A stretch of DNA of 64,000 nt from Gaiellasilicea sp963705515 (GTDB taxonomy: Bacteria; Actinomycetota; Thermoleophilia; Gaiellales; Gaiellaceae). The translations under genes and the position numbers were made by a program. A model generated the notes under the pieces. It did not search any database. It had not been told where the DNA came from and saw nothing but the letters and a program-made list of their open reading frames with translations. This document shows, piece by piece, positions 1 through 8,640 of this stretch (the stretch's first letter is position 1; each line of letters begins with the position of its first letter). The stretch spans positions 62,001-126,000 of the forward strand of contig CAVPJV010000008.1 of NCBI GenBank assembly GCA_963705515.1, in the 5' to 3' direction.

Positions 1-140
1 GTGGAGCCAGAGGTCGACCATCGAGATGCAACCGCACCCCGCACGTTCGGGATACGGGCACTCGACTCAGGGATGGCCGGCTCGGCTCCAGGTGACGACA
101 GGAGTAAAGAGGCGCCTGGCGTCGGCGTCTTCTTGCGGAC

Positions 141-299
141 ATGCGAATCGGAGACCTCCTCGACTACGAGGGCAAGCGGTACATCGTGCGCGGGCTCGAC
201 CCGATGGGCGTGCCCGAGCGGCGCGTGGACCTGGAGGACGCCGAGACCGGCGAGACGATTCGCGTGCCGATCGCGGAGCTGGACGACGCCCGGGATTGA
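141..299 (+). CDS. Small conserved-looking hypothetical protein, 52 aa
   Basis: An ATG at 141 opens a 52-codon frame that ends TGA at 297-299, just ahead of the DUF151 gene. The product (MRIGDLLDYEGKRYIV..., ending ELDDARD) is acidic and looks like a small beta-rich fold, with no membrane segment and no cysteines. Codon use matches the neighbours, with G/C at third positions. I do not recognise the family. Its placement 41 bases upstream of the next gene suggests co-transcription. Nothing convincing can be said of bases 1-140, which hold only GC-rich sequence and no clear gene. Confidence 0.6.
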   Translation: MRIGDLLDYEGKRYIVRGLDPMGVPERRVDLEDAETGETIRVPIAELDDARD

Positions 300-340
300 C
301 GCCCGCAGGCGGTGGCTACACTGAGCGAGAGGCCTTGTCG

Positions 341-874
341 ATGCGAGAGATGGTCATCTACGGCGTCAGCTTCGACATGGTCGGCAAGCAGCCGATCGTG
401 CTGCTGAAGACGGCCGACGGCAATCGCTTCCTCCCGATCTGGATCGGCCACCCGGAAGCCGCGGCGATCCTCGTCAAGCTGCAGAATGCGGCGCCGGCGC
501 GGCCGATGACGCACGACCTGCTCAACGACGTCGTCGGCCAGCTCGACGCGGAGGTGATCTCGATCGCGGTGACCGAGATGCGCGAGAACACCTACTACGC
601 CCGGATCACGCTGCAGCGGAACGGGTCCGAGATCGAGATCGACTCGCGGCCCTCTGATGCGATTGCGCTCGCAGTCCGCTCCGGGGCGAAGATCTACGTC
701 GCGGACGAGGTGATCGAGGAGTCGGGCGTCGAGTTCGAAAGCGACGGGTCGGATTCCGACCTCGCCCCTGGTCTCGGGGTGCCGCCGCTCGCCGACCTCG
801 ATCCGGACGAGTTCCGCGCGTTCCTCGACACCGTCTCGCCGGACGAGTTCGCGTCCGATCCGGACGAGAGCTAG
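341..874 (+). CDS. Bifunctional nuclease family (DUF151) protein
   Basis: The 177-residue product matches the BFN/DUF151 family: an N-terminal half with 'VSFDMVGKQPIVLLK' and 'LPIWIGHPEAAAI', then 'RPSDAIALAVR', the family's best conserved block. Plant members cleave RNA and DNA; the bacterial role is poorly defined. The acidic C-terminal tail (about residues 130-177, rich in D and E) is longer than the core needs. The start at ATG 341 has a GAGAGG stretch about 9 bases upstream; TTG 335 is an in-frame alternative. A TACACT -10-like box lies at 317-322. The gene converges on chorismate mutase, and the two stop regions overlap by 4 bases. Confidence 0.85.
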   Translation: MREMVIYGVSFDMVGKQPIVLLKTADGNRFLPIWIGHPEAAAILVKLQNAAPARPMTHDLLNDVVGQLDAEVISIAVTEMRENTYYARITLQRNGSEIEIDSRPSDAIALAVRSGAKIYVADEVIEESGVEFESDGSDSDLAPGLGVPPLADLDPDEFRAFLDTVSPDEFASDPDES

Positions 875-1164
875 CTCTCCTCTCCGCGCGCGACTTCGCG
901 TTTGCTCAGGTCGAGCAGCTCCGTGTAGATCTCCCGCAGCCCCTCTGGTGAGAGCGGGCCCCGGTTCGCGCGCGTCAGGTACTGCAGCATCCACTCCTCG
1001 CGCGCCGGGTCGAGGAAGTCGATCCCACGCTCCTCCTTCACCCGCTTGAGGCGGGCGACGAGCTTGAGCCGCGCGTTGACGGCCTCGACGATCGCGACGT
1101 CGTTGTCGGAGATCTGCTCGCGCAGTTGGCGGATCAGCGGGTCGGATGTGTCGGGGCCGGCCAT
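871..1164 (-). CDS. Chorismate mutase, AroQ class (type II)
   Basis: A 97-residue all-helical protein of the AroQ fold that would convert chorismate to prephenate for Phe/Tyr synthesis. The N-terminal helix 'IRQLREQISDNDVAIVEAVN' and 'RLKLVARLKRVKEERG' fit the family pattern of Arg, Lys and Asp residues lining the active site, and the C-terminal helix follows 'LSPEGLREIYTELLDLSK'. The ATG at 1164 overlaps the TGA of the upstream L,D-transpeptidase gene (TGATG), so the two are translationally coupled. It is a free-standing mutase without a prephenate dehydratase or dehydrogenase domain. Confidence 0.85.
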   Translation of the reverse strand: MAGPDTSDPLIRQLREQISDNDVAIVEAVNARLKLVARLKRVKEERGIDFLDPAREEWMLQYLTRANRGPLSPEGLREIYTELLDLSKREVARGEES

Positions 1165-2486
1165 CAGAGATGGACGACGACCGTCGTGCCCTGGCCGTGC
1201 ATGGCGTAGAGCGTAGGGGCGATCCACATCGGGATGCGGATGCAGCCGTGCGAGGCGGGATAGGCCGGGACGGACGGGTAGCCGTGGATCGCGAAGCCGC
1301 CCTTGAAGTACATCGGGTACCAGAGCACCCAGTCCCAACCCGGCACCCTGCGATAGACGCGCCAGCTGCCGAGCGGTGTGTTGCCGGTCGCGCCGGTGGA
1401 GACGTGGACGACCTTCGTGACCACGCCGTCGTCGACGATGAAGAGCACCTGGCGTGTCTTGTCGACCTCGATGTAGTCGCCGGTGAGCTGCGCGCGCGGA
1501 ACCCCGGCACGCGCGAGCCGGCGCCAGAGCCAGTCCTCGACCCGCCCCGTTCGCGGCAGGCCGTTCACCTTCTGGAAGGCGAGCACCGCCTCGAACGTGT
1601 CCTGGCCGTAGACAGCGTCGGTGCCGCGGAGCGCGTAGTGGAGCTGTGCGAGTCGACGTTCGAGCGCGAGCACGCTCGGACCGCGCGATCCTGGGCCGAG
1701 CGAGGGCTGGACGACCTGCGTCCTGAGCGTCCGCCGAACTCGCGTGTACCCGGGTCGCGGCGCGGTCGTCAGCTCGACCCGGATCGAGCCCGGGCCGGCC
1801 GTCGGGATCCTCCCGGCGCTGCGCACGAGCCGGCCGTCGCGGAACACACGCACGCGGACGGAGCCGGCGCGTGCAGGGACGAGCCTCGGGCGGAGCGTCA
1901 GCGCGCCGCCGACCGGGGCGATCGCCGGCAGGCTCGCCTGCAGCTCCGGACGGAGCACGATCGTACGGGCGGGCGAGCGGACGCCGCCGAAGCGAACGTG
2001 GTAGGGCCCGGGCGAGCGCAGGAGGATGCGGGCTCGGAAGCGGCCGGTCGCGCCGACCCTCGCCGAGGTGACGTAGGTGTTCGCGCGGTAGACCTGGACG
2101 CGGGCGCCTCGCACGGCGGGCCGGAGCACGCCGGTGAGCGTGCCCGCGCCGTCGTAGTCGGCCGTGCGCGGAGCCGAGAGTGAGAGCGTCCGGCGTGAGC
2201 CGACGACCTGCACCTGCGCCTGCGACGTCTCCCCGGCGGCGTTCGTCGCCGTCACCGTCGCCGTGAAGCGGCCGGCCGGATAGACGTGGGTGACGAGCGC
2301 GCCGGAGGCCATCGTGCCGTCGCCGAGATCCCAGGCGTAGAGGGCCGCGTCGCCGCCGGCCCCCAGCGTCACCCGCAGCGGGGCGATTCCCGCTGACGGC
2401 GTGGCGGAGGCGGTGACGGCGGGTGGCGCAGCGGTCGCCGAAGCCGCGAGGGCGAGACCGGCGAACAAGACGATCGCGCCGCGCAC
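1164..2486 (-). CDS. Exported L,D-transpeptidase with PKD and peptidoglycan-binding domains
   Basis: A 440-residue envelope protein. Residues 1-20 form a signal peptide (hydrophobic run, then ASATAA). Residues about 24-95 look like a PKD domain ('YAWDLGDG'), and 100-255 hold further beta-rich repeats. Residues 262-325 are a PG_binding_1 domain, and 337-440 a YkuD domain with the catalytic signature HGYPSV...SHGCIR, Cys near 415. It should form 3-3 cross-links in peptidoglycan or attach proteins to it. The GTG start at 2486 lies 7 bases after a TATTGT -10 box, so the mRNA is probably leaderless. It leads an operon with chorismate mutase. Confidence 0.9.
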   Translation of the reverse strand: MRGAIVLFAGLALAASATAAPPAVTASATPSAGIAPLRVTLGAGGDAALYAWDLGDGTMASGALVTHVYPAGRFTATVTATNAAGETSQAQVQVVGSRRTLSLSAPRTADYDGAGTLTGVLRPAVRGARVQVYRANTYVTSARVGATGRFRARILLRSPGPYHVRFGGVRSPARTIVLRPELQASLPAIAPVGGALTLRPRLVPARAGSVRVRVFRDGRLVRSAGRIPTAGPGSIRVELTTAPRPGYTRVRRTLRTQVVQPSLGPGSRGPSVLALERRLAQLHYALRGTDAVYGQDTFEAVLAFQKVNGLPRTGRVEDWLWRRLARAGVPRAQLTGDYIEVDKTRQVLFIVDDGVVTKVVHVSTGATGNTPLGSWRVYRRVPGWDWVLWYPMYFKGGFAIHGYPSVPAYPASHGCIRIPMWIAPTLYAMHGQGTTVVVHL

Positions 2487-2493
2487 AACATCG

Positions 2494-2499
2494 ACAATA
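2494..2499 (-). promoter_or_regulatory. -10 element (TATTGT) of the L,D-transpeptidase operon
   Basis: A TANNNT hexamer on the minus strand, 7 bases before the GTG at 2486. The spacing puts the transcription start at the start codon, as in leaderless actinobacterial mRNAs. No clear -35 is seen. Confidence 0.5.
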
Positions 2500-2508
2500 C
2501 CCCGACGA

Positions 2509-3153
2509 TCAGATGAGCAGGGGCGCGATCATGCCGATCGCGTTGAAGGAGCAGTGGACGACCATCGCCGGGTAGATGCTGTCGGTTCGGAGCCGGACGA
2601 GCGCGACGATGATGCCGAACCAGATGAACGCCGCCAGCGAGAGCACGAGGCCGTGGCCGAGCCCGAAGAAGAGCGCGGTCACCCCCACTGCCACCGGGGC
2701 TGTCGTGCGCTCGAGCAGCAGCGAGAGGCCGACGCCCCGGTAGAGGAGCTCCTCCGTGATCGGGGCGGCGAAGACGACGGCGACGAAGCTGAGCGCGTAC
2801 GCGCCGGCACGACTGCTGTCCCAACCCTCGGGGGTCAGGTTCTGCTCGTCTCCCGCGTGGGAGAGCGAGAGTGCGAGCGCCGCGCCGATGTAGATGACGA
2901 TCAGCGCGCCGAGCGCGAGCCCGAGTGCCTTTGCCCACGAGGCCGGCGGGCGCAGCGCCAGCACCTGCCGGCGCGGGAGACCGATCGTCAACGCCAGCAC
3001 GAGGGAGAGCAGGACGGCGTAGCCCGCGAGGCTGCCGATCGCGAAGTCGTACTGGTAGATGACGTCGTCGGCGGGCTTCGGGCCGACGGCGCGGCTGTAG
3101 AGGTTGAGCGCCGCGAAGCCGCCGACGAAGAAGATCCAGAGCGCGAGTCTCAC
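2509..3153 (-). CDS. CPBP-family intramembrane glutamic protease (Abi/CaaX-like)
   Basis: A 214-residue polytopic membrane protein with about six hydrophobic segments. It carries the CPBP motifs: 'ITEELLYRGVG' (paired Glu and Arg), 'FFGLGHG' (His) and a C-terminal 'YPAMVVHCSFNAIG' (His, Asn). The family includes Rce1-type prenyl proteases and bacteriocin-immunity or regulatory proteases; the substrate here is unknown. The start is GTG 3153. It is transcribed divergently from mscS, with about 70 bases between them and no obvious -10 for either. Confidence 0.85.
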   Translation of the reverse strand: MRLALWIFFVGGFAALNLYSRAVGPKPADDVIYQYDFAIGSLAGYAVLLSLVLALTIGLPRRQVLALRPPASWAKALGLALGALIVIYIGAALALSLSHAGDEQNLTPEGWDSSRAGAYALSFVAVVFAAPITEELLYRGVGLSLLLERTTAPVAVGVTALFFGLGHGLVLSLAAFIWFGIIVALVRLRTDSIYPAMVVHCSFNAIGMIAPLLI

Positions 3154-3222
3154 CGCGCCATTGGAGCAGAGGTGCGCCCCGTCGCATTGAGGAACCCACG
3201 CCCGGCTGTCGAATTCGGCCGC

Positions 3223-3945
3223 ATGGAGCTGTGGCAGCGCTTGCTCGTGATCGGGATCGTCCTCGCCCTGACGCTGATCGCCGCGCGCCTGATCGACCGG
3301 CGGATCATGGGCCTGAACCGCTCCCCGGAGGCGATGACGCGCTACAAGGTGCTGCGCCGGGCCGTCACCGCGATGATCGTCACGATCGGTGTGCTCTCTG
3401 CCCTGCTCGTGATCCCGCAGGTGCGCGCGGTCGCCGGCGGCCTGCTCGCCTCCTCCGCGATCCTCGGGCTGATCATCGGCTTCGCGTCACAGCGCACGCT
3501 CGGCAACTTCGTCGCCGGGCTGATGATCGCGATGACGCAGCCGCTGCGGCTCGGCGATTGGGTCGAGGTGGGCGGCGTGTCCGGCGCGGTCGAGGAGATC
3601 GGGCTGATGTACACCTTCATCCGCACGGAGGACAACGCCCGGCTCGTGGTCCCGAACGAGAAGTTGGCCTCGGATACCATCACGAACTCCACGATTCGCA
3701 GCGCTGCGAAGTACGCCGAGGTCACTGTGCAGGTTCCACCCACGTCAGACCTTCGCCAGCTCGTCGAGGACCTTCGTGCAGAGGTTCCCGGCGAGCGGGA
3801 TGAGGTCTTTGTTTCGTCCCTGGACGGGTCGCCGACCCTGACCCTGCGCGCCTGGGCCGAGAGCGAGGCCGCGGCTGAGAAGCGCGAGCACGAGCTCCGC
3901 CTGCGCGCGCACGACCGCCTGCGCGAGCGCGGGATCTTTGCATGA
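3223..3945 (+). CDS. Mechanosensitive ion channel, MscS family
   Basis: A 240-residue protein with three N-terminal membrane helices (about residues 5-21, 45-62, 68-90) and the MscS core. The pore-lining helix (TM3) runs 'LLASSAILGLIIGFASQRTLGNFVAG', followed by the beta domain 'PLRLGDWVEVGGVSGAVEEIGLMYT' and 'VPNEKLASDTITNST'. It should open on membrane tension to release solutes in osmotic downshock. The TGA overlaps the ATG of the PBP gene (ATGA), so the two are translationally coupled. Confidence 0.9.
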   Translation: MELWQRLLVIGIVLALTLIAARLIDRRIMGLNRSPEAMTRYKVLRRAVTAMIVTIGVLSALLVIPQVRAVAGGLLASSAILGLIIGFASQRTLGNFVAGLMIAMTQPLRLGDWVEVGGVSGAVEEIGLMYTFIRTEDNARLVVPNEKLASDTITNSTIRSAAKYAEVTVQVPPTSDLRQLVEDLRAEVPGERDEVFVSSLDGSPTLTLRAWAESEAAAEKREHELRLRAHDRLRERGIFA

Positions 3946-6140
3946 CGCCGCCACGCGGCAGCCGAGGGCTCGACGACGAGATCTACGCCAGGCGGCGCCG
4001 CAAGCGCCGGCGGACCGAGCGCAAGCACACGAGACGTCGCGCCGTCGTGCTCGCCGTCGTCGCCGTGCTCGCCCTGCTCTTCGTCGTCGCGGGTGCGGCT
4101 GTGACCGGGGTCGCGACCTTCGGCTCCTCCTGCGACCTCAACTCGCTGCAGCAGGTCGAGATCGGCTCCAACACGTTCATCTACGCCGCCGACAACTCCC
4201 GGCTCGGCGTCATCCCGGCGGAGCGGAACCGTCAGCCTGTCCCGTTCAATCGCATCGCCGACTGGATGCCGAAGGCGACCGTCGCGATTGAGGACCGGCG
4301 CTTCTACCAGCACGACGGCATCGACGTCGAGGGCATCGCCCGGGCGCTCTGGAAGAACGTCAGCGCCGGCCAGGTGGTCGAGGGCGGCTCGACGATCACC
4401 CAGCAGCTCGTGCGCAACCTCTACATCGGCCGCGAGAAGACGGTCGAGCGGAAGCTGAAGGAGGCGTGTCTCGCGATCAAGCTCGACAAGGCGTGGGCGA
4501 AGAACCGGATCCTCGCGACCTACATGAACCAGGTCTACTACGGCAACCTCGCGTACGGGATCGAGGCGGCTGCGCAGACCTACTTCTCCAAGCACGCGAG
4601 CGAGCTCAACCTGCCCGAGTCGGCGATGCTCGCCGGGCTGCCCCAGGCGCCGAGCGACTACAACCCGTTCCAGAAGGAGGAAGTCGCCAAGGGCCGCCGC
4701 AACCAGGTGCTGCAGGCGCTCTTGAACGAAGGGGACATCACCCAGAAGCAGTACGACTGGGCGGTCAAACGCGGGCTCGGGCTCAAGGCCGGCAAGCTCT
4801 ACAAGGAGATCCGGGAGCCGGACTTCTTCGGCTACGTCCGCGACCAGCTGATCGCCGAGTACGGCGCCGCCACCGTCCGCTCCGGCGGGCTCAAGGTCTA
4901 CACGACGATCGATCCCCGCTTCCAGCGCGCCGCTCAGAAGGCGATCACGGAGACGCTCTACGAGCCCGACGACCCGGCCGCCGGCTTGATCTCGATCAAC
5001 CCGAAGAACGGCGCCATCCGCGCGATGACGGCCGTGATCCCGGGGAACAAGAAGAACCAGTTCAACCTCCTGTCGCAGGCCCGCCGGCAGTCCGGCTCGA
5101 CGTTCAAGACGTTCGTGCTGGCGGCGGCGGTCGAGCAAGGAATCAACCCCGAGACGACGACGTATCTCTCCGCGCCGTTCTTCTACCGCCCCGATCCAAA
5201 CGGGAACTGCGAGGACGGCAGCTGGTGGTGCCCGGAGACCTACGACCACAGCTACACCGGCTGGACGACGATCGAACGGGCCACGCTCCGTTCGGACAAC
5301 ACCGTCTACGCGCAGCTCACCCTCGATGTCACTCCCGAGGCGGTCGCCGAGATGGCGACGAAGCTCGGCGTCCGCTCGCCGCTCTCGGTCGACGGCGCCT
5401 TCGTCCCCTCGATTGGCCTCGGCGCGATGGACGTCTCGCCACTCGACATGGCGTCCGCGTACGCGACCCTCGCCGCCGGCGGGATCTACTCGGAGCCGAT
5501 GGCGATTCGCAAGGTGATCCTCCCGACCGGAGAGGACAAGAACGCGGGCTGGGGGAAGCCGAAGCGCAAGCGCGTGATCTCGGACGGTGTCGCCTACACG
5601 GTCACGAAGATCCTCGAGGAGAACGTCCAGTACGGCACCGGAGTCGGGGCGAACTACGGCGCGCCGGCTGCCGGCAAGACGGGCACCACGGAGGAGCACT
5701 CGGATGCCTGGTTCTGCGGCTACACGCCGCGGCTGGGCACCACTGTCTGGGTCGGCTACCCGCGCGGCAAAGTGCCGATGACGAACGTGCACGGCATCAG
5801 CGTCGCCGGCGGCACCTTCCCGGCCCAGATCTGGCGGCTCTTCATGAGCTCCGCGATCGGCCAGCTGGAGCCCGTCGACTTCGCCGAGCCGCGCGACCTT
5901 CCCGAGTGGCAGGACTTCGAGCGCGGCCAGTACGCCAGGTCGTTCGGCTACTACCAGGACAACGACTACACGCCGCCCGCGACGACCACTGAGACGACGA
6001 CGACCCAGCCGACCGACTCTGTGCCTGATGCGCCGCCGGCTTCGCAGCCTGCGCCGACGCCACAGCCGGCGACGCCGGTTGTCCCGCCGGCCACGACTGC
6101 ACCGCCGCCGCCGGCGACCACCGGGCCCGAGTTGCCCTGA
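3942..6140 (+). CDS. Class A penicillin-binding protein (transglycosylase/transpeptidase)
   Basis: A 732-residue bifunctional murein synthase. A basic N-terminus and one membrane anchor (about residues 28-52) precede the GT51 domain with EDRRFYQHDG near residue 117, then GGSTITQQLVRN and KLKEACLAIKLD. The penicillin-binding domain has STFK (about residue 386), SDN (about 451) and KTGTT (about 579). The C-terminal 60 residues are a low-complexity Thr/Pro tail, probably wall-spanning. All catalytic motifs are present. It overlaps mscS by 4 bases and is followed by the GT87-like gene. Confidence 0.95.
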   Translation: MTPPRGSRGLDDEIYARRRRKRRRTERKHTRRRAVVLAVVAVLALLFVVAGAAVTGVATFGSSCDLNSLQQVEIGSNTFIYAADNSRLGVIPAERNRQPVPFNRIADWMPKATVAIEDRRFYQHDGIDVEGIARALWKNVSAGQVVEGGSTITQQLVRNLYIGREKTVERKLKEACLAIKLDKAWAKNRILATYMNQVYYGNLAYGIEAAAQTYFSKHASELNLPESAMLAGLPQAPSDYNPFQKEEVAKGRRNQVLQALLNEGDITQKQYDWAVKRGLGLKAGKLYKEIREPDFFGYVRDQLIAEYGAATVRSGGLKVYTTIDPRFQRAAQKAITETLYEPDDPAAGLISINPKNGAIRAMTAVIPGNKKNQFNLLSQARRQSGSTFKTFVLAAAVEQGINPETTTYLSAPFFYRPDPNGNCEDGSWWCPETYDHSYTGWTTIERATLRSDNTVYAQLTLDVTPEAVAEMATKLGVRSPLSVDGAFVPSIGLGAMDVSPLDMASAYATLAAGGIYSEPMAIRKVILPTGEDKNAGWGKPKRKRVISDGVAYTVTKILEENVQYGTGVGANYGAPAAGKTGTTEEHSDAWFCGYTPRLGTTVWVGYPRGKVPMTNVHGISVAGGTFPAQIWRLFMSSAIGQLEPVDFAEPRDLPEWQDFERGQYARSFGYYQDNDYTPPATTTETTTTQPTDSVPDAPPASQPAPTPQPATPVVPPATTAPPPPATTGPELP

Positions 6141-6175
6141 CCCGCGCGAGCCTGCTCGCTGCAGGTGCGGTCGGC

Positions 6176-7348
6176 GTGCTCGTCGCCGGTTGCGTCGCCT
6201 GCGCGTGGTTCGAGGCTGCGCCGCTCGTGCCGGCCCACGGCGGGCGCGCGGACGGCGGCTCGCTCGGCGCGCTCTTCCTCGCGCTGCTCGTCCTCGCCTT
6301 CGCCGCGTACGTGGCCGGGCTGGTGTTGCTACGAAGGGCGACGCCGGCGCTGCGAGCCGTCCTCGTCGCCGCCTTCGTGATCCAGCTGATCCCGCTCGCC
6401 GGCCCATTGCTCGTCTCGACGGACGCATGGACATACTGGGAGTACGGCCGGATCGCGGCGGTTCACGACGGCGATCCATACGTGGATACGCCGAGCGAGT
6501 TTCCGGGCGATCCCGCCTTCGACAAGGCGGGCGCGGACTGGCGCGACACGACGTCCGTCTACGGGCCTGCTTTCACGCTCCTCTCCGAGGGCGTCGCGCT
6601 CGCGTCCGGATCCTCTGCCGCGGCTGCGGCGTGGATCTACAAGGTGCTCGCGGCGACCGGCGTCCTCGCCTGCACCCTCCTCGCCGCCCGGCTCGCCCGC
6701 GCCAAGGTCTACGCGGCGGCGCTCGTCGGCTGGAACCCCCTCTTCGCGGTTCACTTCGCCGGCGGCGGTCACAACGACTCCATCCTGATCGCGCTCACGC
6801 TCGCCGCACTTGCCCTCGCCGCCGCCGGACGGCGGCAGCTCGCGGGCGCGGCGTGGGCGCTCGCCGTGCTGATCAAGTGGGTGCCGCTCGTCTTCTTCGG
6901 GCTGCGCGCGGTCGCCGCGCGTGCCGCGCGCCGGCCCGTCGGCCATGCCGGCTTCGCGGTTATGGCTGCTGCGATCGTCGGCCTTGCCACCTCGCGGTAC
7001 GGCCTCGACTGGGTGCGGTCGGTCGGCCCGCTCGCCCGCAACGCTGCAGAGCAGTCGAGCTACGCGCTCCCGCATCGGCTCGAACAGCTCGGCGTGCCGC
7101 ACGCGCTCACGGTCGTGCTCACGGTTGCGGCACTCGCGGCCGGTCTCCTCTGGCTCGGGCGGGAGGCCGCACGAGGCCGCGTCAGGCTCGGGCTTGCGGG
7201 CTGCCTGCTGCTCGCGACGACGCCCTGGCTGACCCCGTGGTACGCGATCTGGGCGGTGCCGCTCGCCGCCGCCGAGGACGATCGCCGCGCGCAGCTGATC
7301 TCGCTCTGCTTCTGCGCGTACCTGCTTCCGCAGGCGATTCCGCGCTAG
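6176..7348 (+). CDS. GT87-family (DUF2029) membrane mannosyltransferase-like protein
   Basis: A polytopic protein of about 390 residues with roughly ten hydrophobic segments and an early extracytoplasmic loop 'STDAWTYWEYGRIAAVHDGDPY', typical of GT87 polyprenol-phosphate-mannose-dependent glycosyltransferases. 'WNPLFAVHFAGGGHNDSI' and 'WLTPWYAIW' also fit. It probably adds mannose to a lipid or glycan on the outer membrane face, using donor lipid from the DPM-like enzyme encoded at 9710-10645. The first standard start is GTG 6176; an in-frame CTG at 6137, next to the PBP stop, would complete the first membrane helix. Its TAG overlaps the stop of the convergent DUF2079 gene. Confidence 0.75.
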   Translation: MLVAGCVACAWFEAAPLVPAHGGRADGGSLGALFLALLVLAFAAYVAGLVLLRRATPALRAVLVAAFVIQLIPLAGPLLVSTDAWTYWEYGRIAAVHDGDPYVDTPSEFPGDPAFDKAGADWRDTTSVYGPAFTLLSEGVALASGSSAAAAAWIYKVLAATGVLACTLLAARLARAKVYAAALVGWNPLFAVHFAGGGHNDSILIALTLAALALAAAGRRQLAGAAWALAVLIKWVPLVFFGLRAVAARAARRPVGHAGFAVMAAAIVGLATSRYGLDWVRSVGPLARNAAEQSSYALPHRLEQLGVPHALTVVLTVAALAAGLLWLGREAARGRVRLGLAGCLLLATTPWLTPWYAIWAVPLAAAEDDRRAQLISLCFCAYLLPQAIPR

Positions 7349-8640
7349 CGGCGCCGGAAGACGAGCACTCCGTCCTCCGCGAAGACGAGCCGCCAGTTCG
7401 GGTTGCGCCGAAGTGCCGCGAGCGCCGGCCGCGCCCGCTCGGGCCGGAGGCTGTCGAGGAAGGTGAGCCGTCGTGTGTCGACGACGACCCACTCGGCCTC
7501 TCGGAGCACGGGGAAGCTGAAGATCCGCCGGCGCGCCGAAAGATGAGCGCCGAGCCCGTTGGTCGCGCTGACGGGCGCATCGTCGGGGACGACGGCGAGC
7601 GCGCGCCGGGCCGCTGCCTCGTGAGGCCCCGCGCCGACGTCGACGTGGCCGACCGGCCCGAGCGCGATCGCGCCGCAAAGGGCCGCCACCGCGACGACGT
7701 AGCCGGCGCGCTCACCGACTCGGGCGACGCCGTAGACCGTCGCCGCCAGCAGCGCCGGGATCGCCGTCGCCGCATAGTGCGTCTTCACGGAGGTCTGCGT
7801 GATCGTGCTCGAGAGCAGGTTCAATCCGAGCTCGGGCAGAGCCGGCAGAAGCGCGAGCGGCGCAGCGAGCGGGAGGAGGCCGAGCGGCAGCAGCAGCGCA
7901 GCCAGGTAGCGGAGGTCGCGCCCGTCCAGCGACGGCGAGTCGTAGCGGCTCTCGAACGCGGAGACACCGGCCGGCGCGAAGTGGGGCACGATCACGAGCG
8001 CGGCGACCAGCGCGACCGAGCCGGCCACGACGGCGATGGCGGATCCCGTTCTCGGCTCCCGATAGCGGATCGCGTACCAGACCCCCATTGCGGCGACCGT
8101 CAGGCCGACGTGCTCCTTCGTCGCCAAGGCTGCGGCCGCGAAGAGCGCGAACGGCAGTAGCCGGCGCTGGTCGAGGAACCACCAGGCGAACAGGAGGAGC
8201 GGGCAGGCGAGCGAGACGGGATGGAAGTCGCTCACGGTCAGCCACTGGACGGGTGGGAAGAGGAGGTATGCGAGCGCGAGCGCCGCCGCCGCCCGCTCCG
8301 AGTCGAGGTGCGCCCGCGCGAGCCAGAAGACCGGAAGGGCTCCCGCCGCAACGGCCACGGCCTGGGCGACGAGCAGCACTTCCGGGCTCGGCCAGAGCGA
8401 CCAGAGCGGTGCGAGGAGCACGAGGATCGGGTCGAAGTGCGAGCCCAGCCGCGAGATCTGCCGGCCGTGGACGTCGGTGACGGAGAGCACGTCGCCGTTC
8501 GCGGTCGACCAGACGGCCTGGGTCATGTTCCCGAGATCGAAGCGGCCGCTGCCGAAGGCCCGATGCCGCAGGACGGCCAGCGCGCTGAATCCCGACGCAA
8601 AGGCGGCGGTCGCGAGCCACACGAACCGGGACGGCGTCAT
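7345..8640 (-). CDS. DUF2079 polytopic membrane protein
   Basis: A 431-residue membrane protein from ATG 8640 (MTPSRFVWL). The start of DUF2079 is clear: 'FDLGNMTQAVWSTANGD' and 'SRLGSHFDPILVLLAPLW', followed by about ten hydrophobic segments and a C-terminal soluble part. The family resembles GT-C glycosyltransferases; its reaction is unproven. It overlaps the preceding GT1 gene by 4 bases (ATGA) and is the last gene of a three-gene glycan operon (DPM-like, GT1, DUF2079). Confidence 0.8.
   Translation of the reverse strand: MTPSRFVWLATAAFASGFSALAVLRHRAFGSGRFDLGNMTQAVWSTANGDVLSVTDVHGRQISRLGSHFDPILVLLAPLWSLWPSPEVLLVAQAVAVAAGALPVFWLARAHLDSERAAAALALAYLLFPPVQWLTVSDFHPVSLACPLLLFAWWFLDQRRLLPFALFAAAALATKEHVGLTVAAMGVWYAIRYREPRTGSAIAVVAGSVALVAALVIVPHFAPAGVSAFESRYDSPSLDGRDLRYLAALLLPLGLLPLAAPLALLPALPELGLNLLSSTITQTSVKTHYAATAIPALLAATVYGVARVGERAGYVVAVAALCGAIALGPVGHVDVGAGPHEAAARRALAVVPDDAPVSATNGLGAHLSARRRIFSFPVLREAEWVVVDTRRLTFLDSLRPERARPALAALRRNPNWRLVFAEDGVLVFRRR

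Noticed and set aside
1..140. A tRNA or gene end at the left edge
   Set aside because: I looked for acceptor and anticodon stems and for a gene tail but found neither; short GC-rich pairings only.
3342..6479. A 1045-codon open frame on the minus strand opposite mscS and the PBP gene
   Set aside because: It is Arg-rich with no recognisable domain, lies opposite genes with full catalytic motifs, and is the expected by-product of G/C-ending codons on the other strand.
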